Source: Amphiura filiformis (Eukaryota > Echinodermata > Ophiuroidea > Amphilepidida > Amphiuridae). Taken from it: a stretch of 64,000 bases of DNA. The notes beneath the pieces are model-generated. The model did not search any database. It worked only from the letters and a program-made list of their open reading frames with translations, and had not been told where the DNA came from. Of this stretch, positions 63,734 through 64,000 are shown piece after piece. The translations under genes and the position numbers were made by a program. Numbering within the stretch: the stretch's first letter is position 1; each line of letters begins with the position of its first letter. Where the stretch lies: NCBI RefSeq assembly GCF_039555335.1, contig NC_092640.1:27995446-28059445 (forward strand). Direction: 5' to 3'.

Positions 63734-64000
63734 TATAAAGGCTCCGTCAGTTTCGATCCAAATGTCGCCAAATTCATACGGGAGATCGATGAATATACGG
63801 GAACGTGTTTAAACTTTATTTGGTTGAAAACGGTCAAGAATTGGCTGCAGAAACAGTGAAAATATGGGTAAAAACGGGTTTTTTGTTATGAAAATCGGTT
63901 GTCAGCCTACGCGTCACTGCAGCTGGCCGGCAGCGCGTCGGCGCCTCGTGCGTAATGCGCACTACGCCAATGGGCGCGTAAACGGCGCAGAGCCACGCGA
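63734..64000. other. window end, GC-rich last 110 bp
   Basis: The last part from about 63895 is clearly more GC- and CpG-rich (GCGCGTCGGCG, GCGCGTAAACGG) than the rest of the window. It may be the edge of a repeat or of a CpG-rich gene start beyond the window. Confidence 0.4.

Overview
This is an AT-rich, repeat-rich metazoan nuclear sequence. Spliced genes with GT-AG introns, a CYP2-type P450, a RING/B-box (TRIM) gene, an APE-type LINE with a PHD finger, Penelope-like GIY-YIG remnants and the recurring 'AGGCCTAT' flavour suggest a marine invertebrate deuterostome, most likely an echinoderm. The species cannot be fixed from the sequence. No prokaryotic, organellar, tRNA or rRNA feature was recognised.

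Left part (1-20 kb). A 19-bp minisatellite (about 0.67-1.72 kb) abuts a broken cytochrome P450 copy on the minus strand. About 8 kb further on lies an intact three-exon paralogue, also minus, that can be joined into a 507-residue CYP2-like protein. The two copies share exon 1, intron 1 and upstream flank, so this is a tandem segmental duplication. The first copy lost its function through a 26-bp deletion and loss of its 3' half. A 1.1-kb TTAA-flanked transposon sits in the flank of the first copy, and the other copy shows the empty site. Behind the intact gene are a decayed Penelope-like element with a nested 8-bp-TSD MITE, and a 641-bp unit in which a GIY-YIG reading region is enclosed by 53-bp inverted repeats.

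Middle part (20-45 kb). A frameshifted TRIM-like gene is bracketed by about 240-bp direct repeats. Further on are several MITEs with clear target-site duplications (Harbinger-like TWA, mariner-like TA, hAT-like 8 bp), tandem repeats, a perfect 46-bp palindrome, and the first of two short genes for secreted Ser/Trp/Tyr-rich proteins (32.1-33.1 kb).

Right part (45-64 kb). An uninterrupted APE/RT LINE ORF (45.56-49.19 kb) carries a PHD finger preceded by a 2A-like NPGP motif. A foldback element begins about 8 bp after its 3' end. The second Ser/Trp/Tyr-rich secreted-protein gene (57.4-58.7 kb) has the same phase-1/phase-1 exon layout as the first. The end of the window holds a second TTAA transposon and more dispersed repeats.

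Novelty candidates: the pair of Ser/Trp/Tyr-rich secreted-protein genes, and the small inverted-repeat GIY-YIG unit. All exon models are read by eye from splice signals and frame and have no transcript support.
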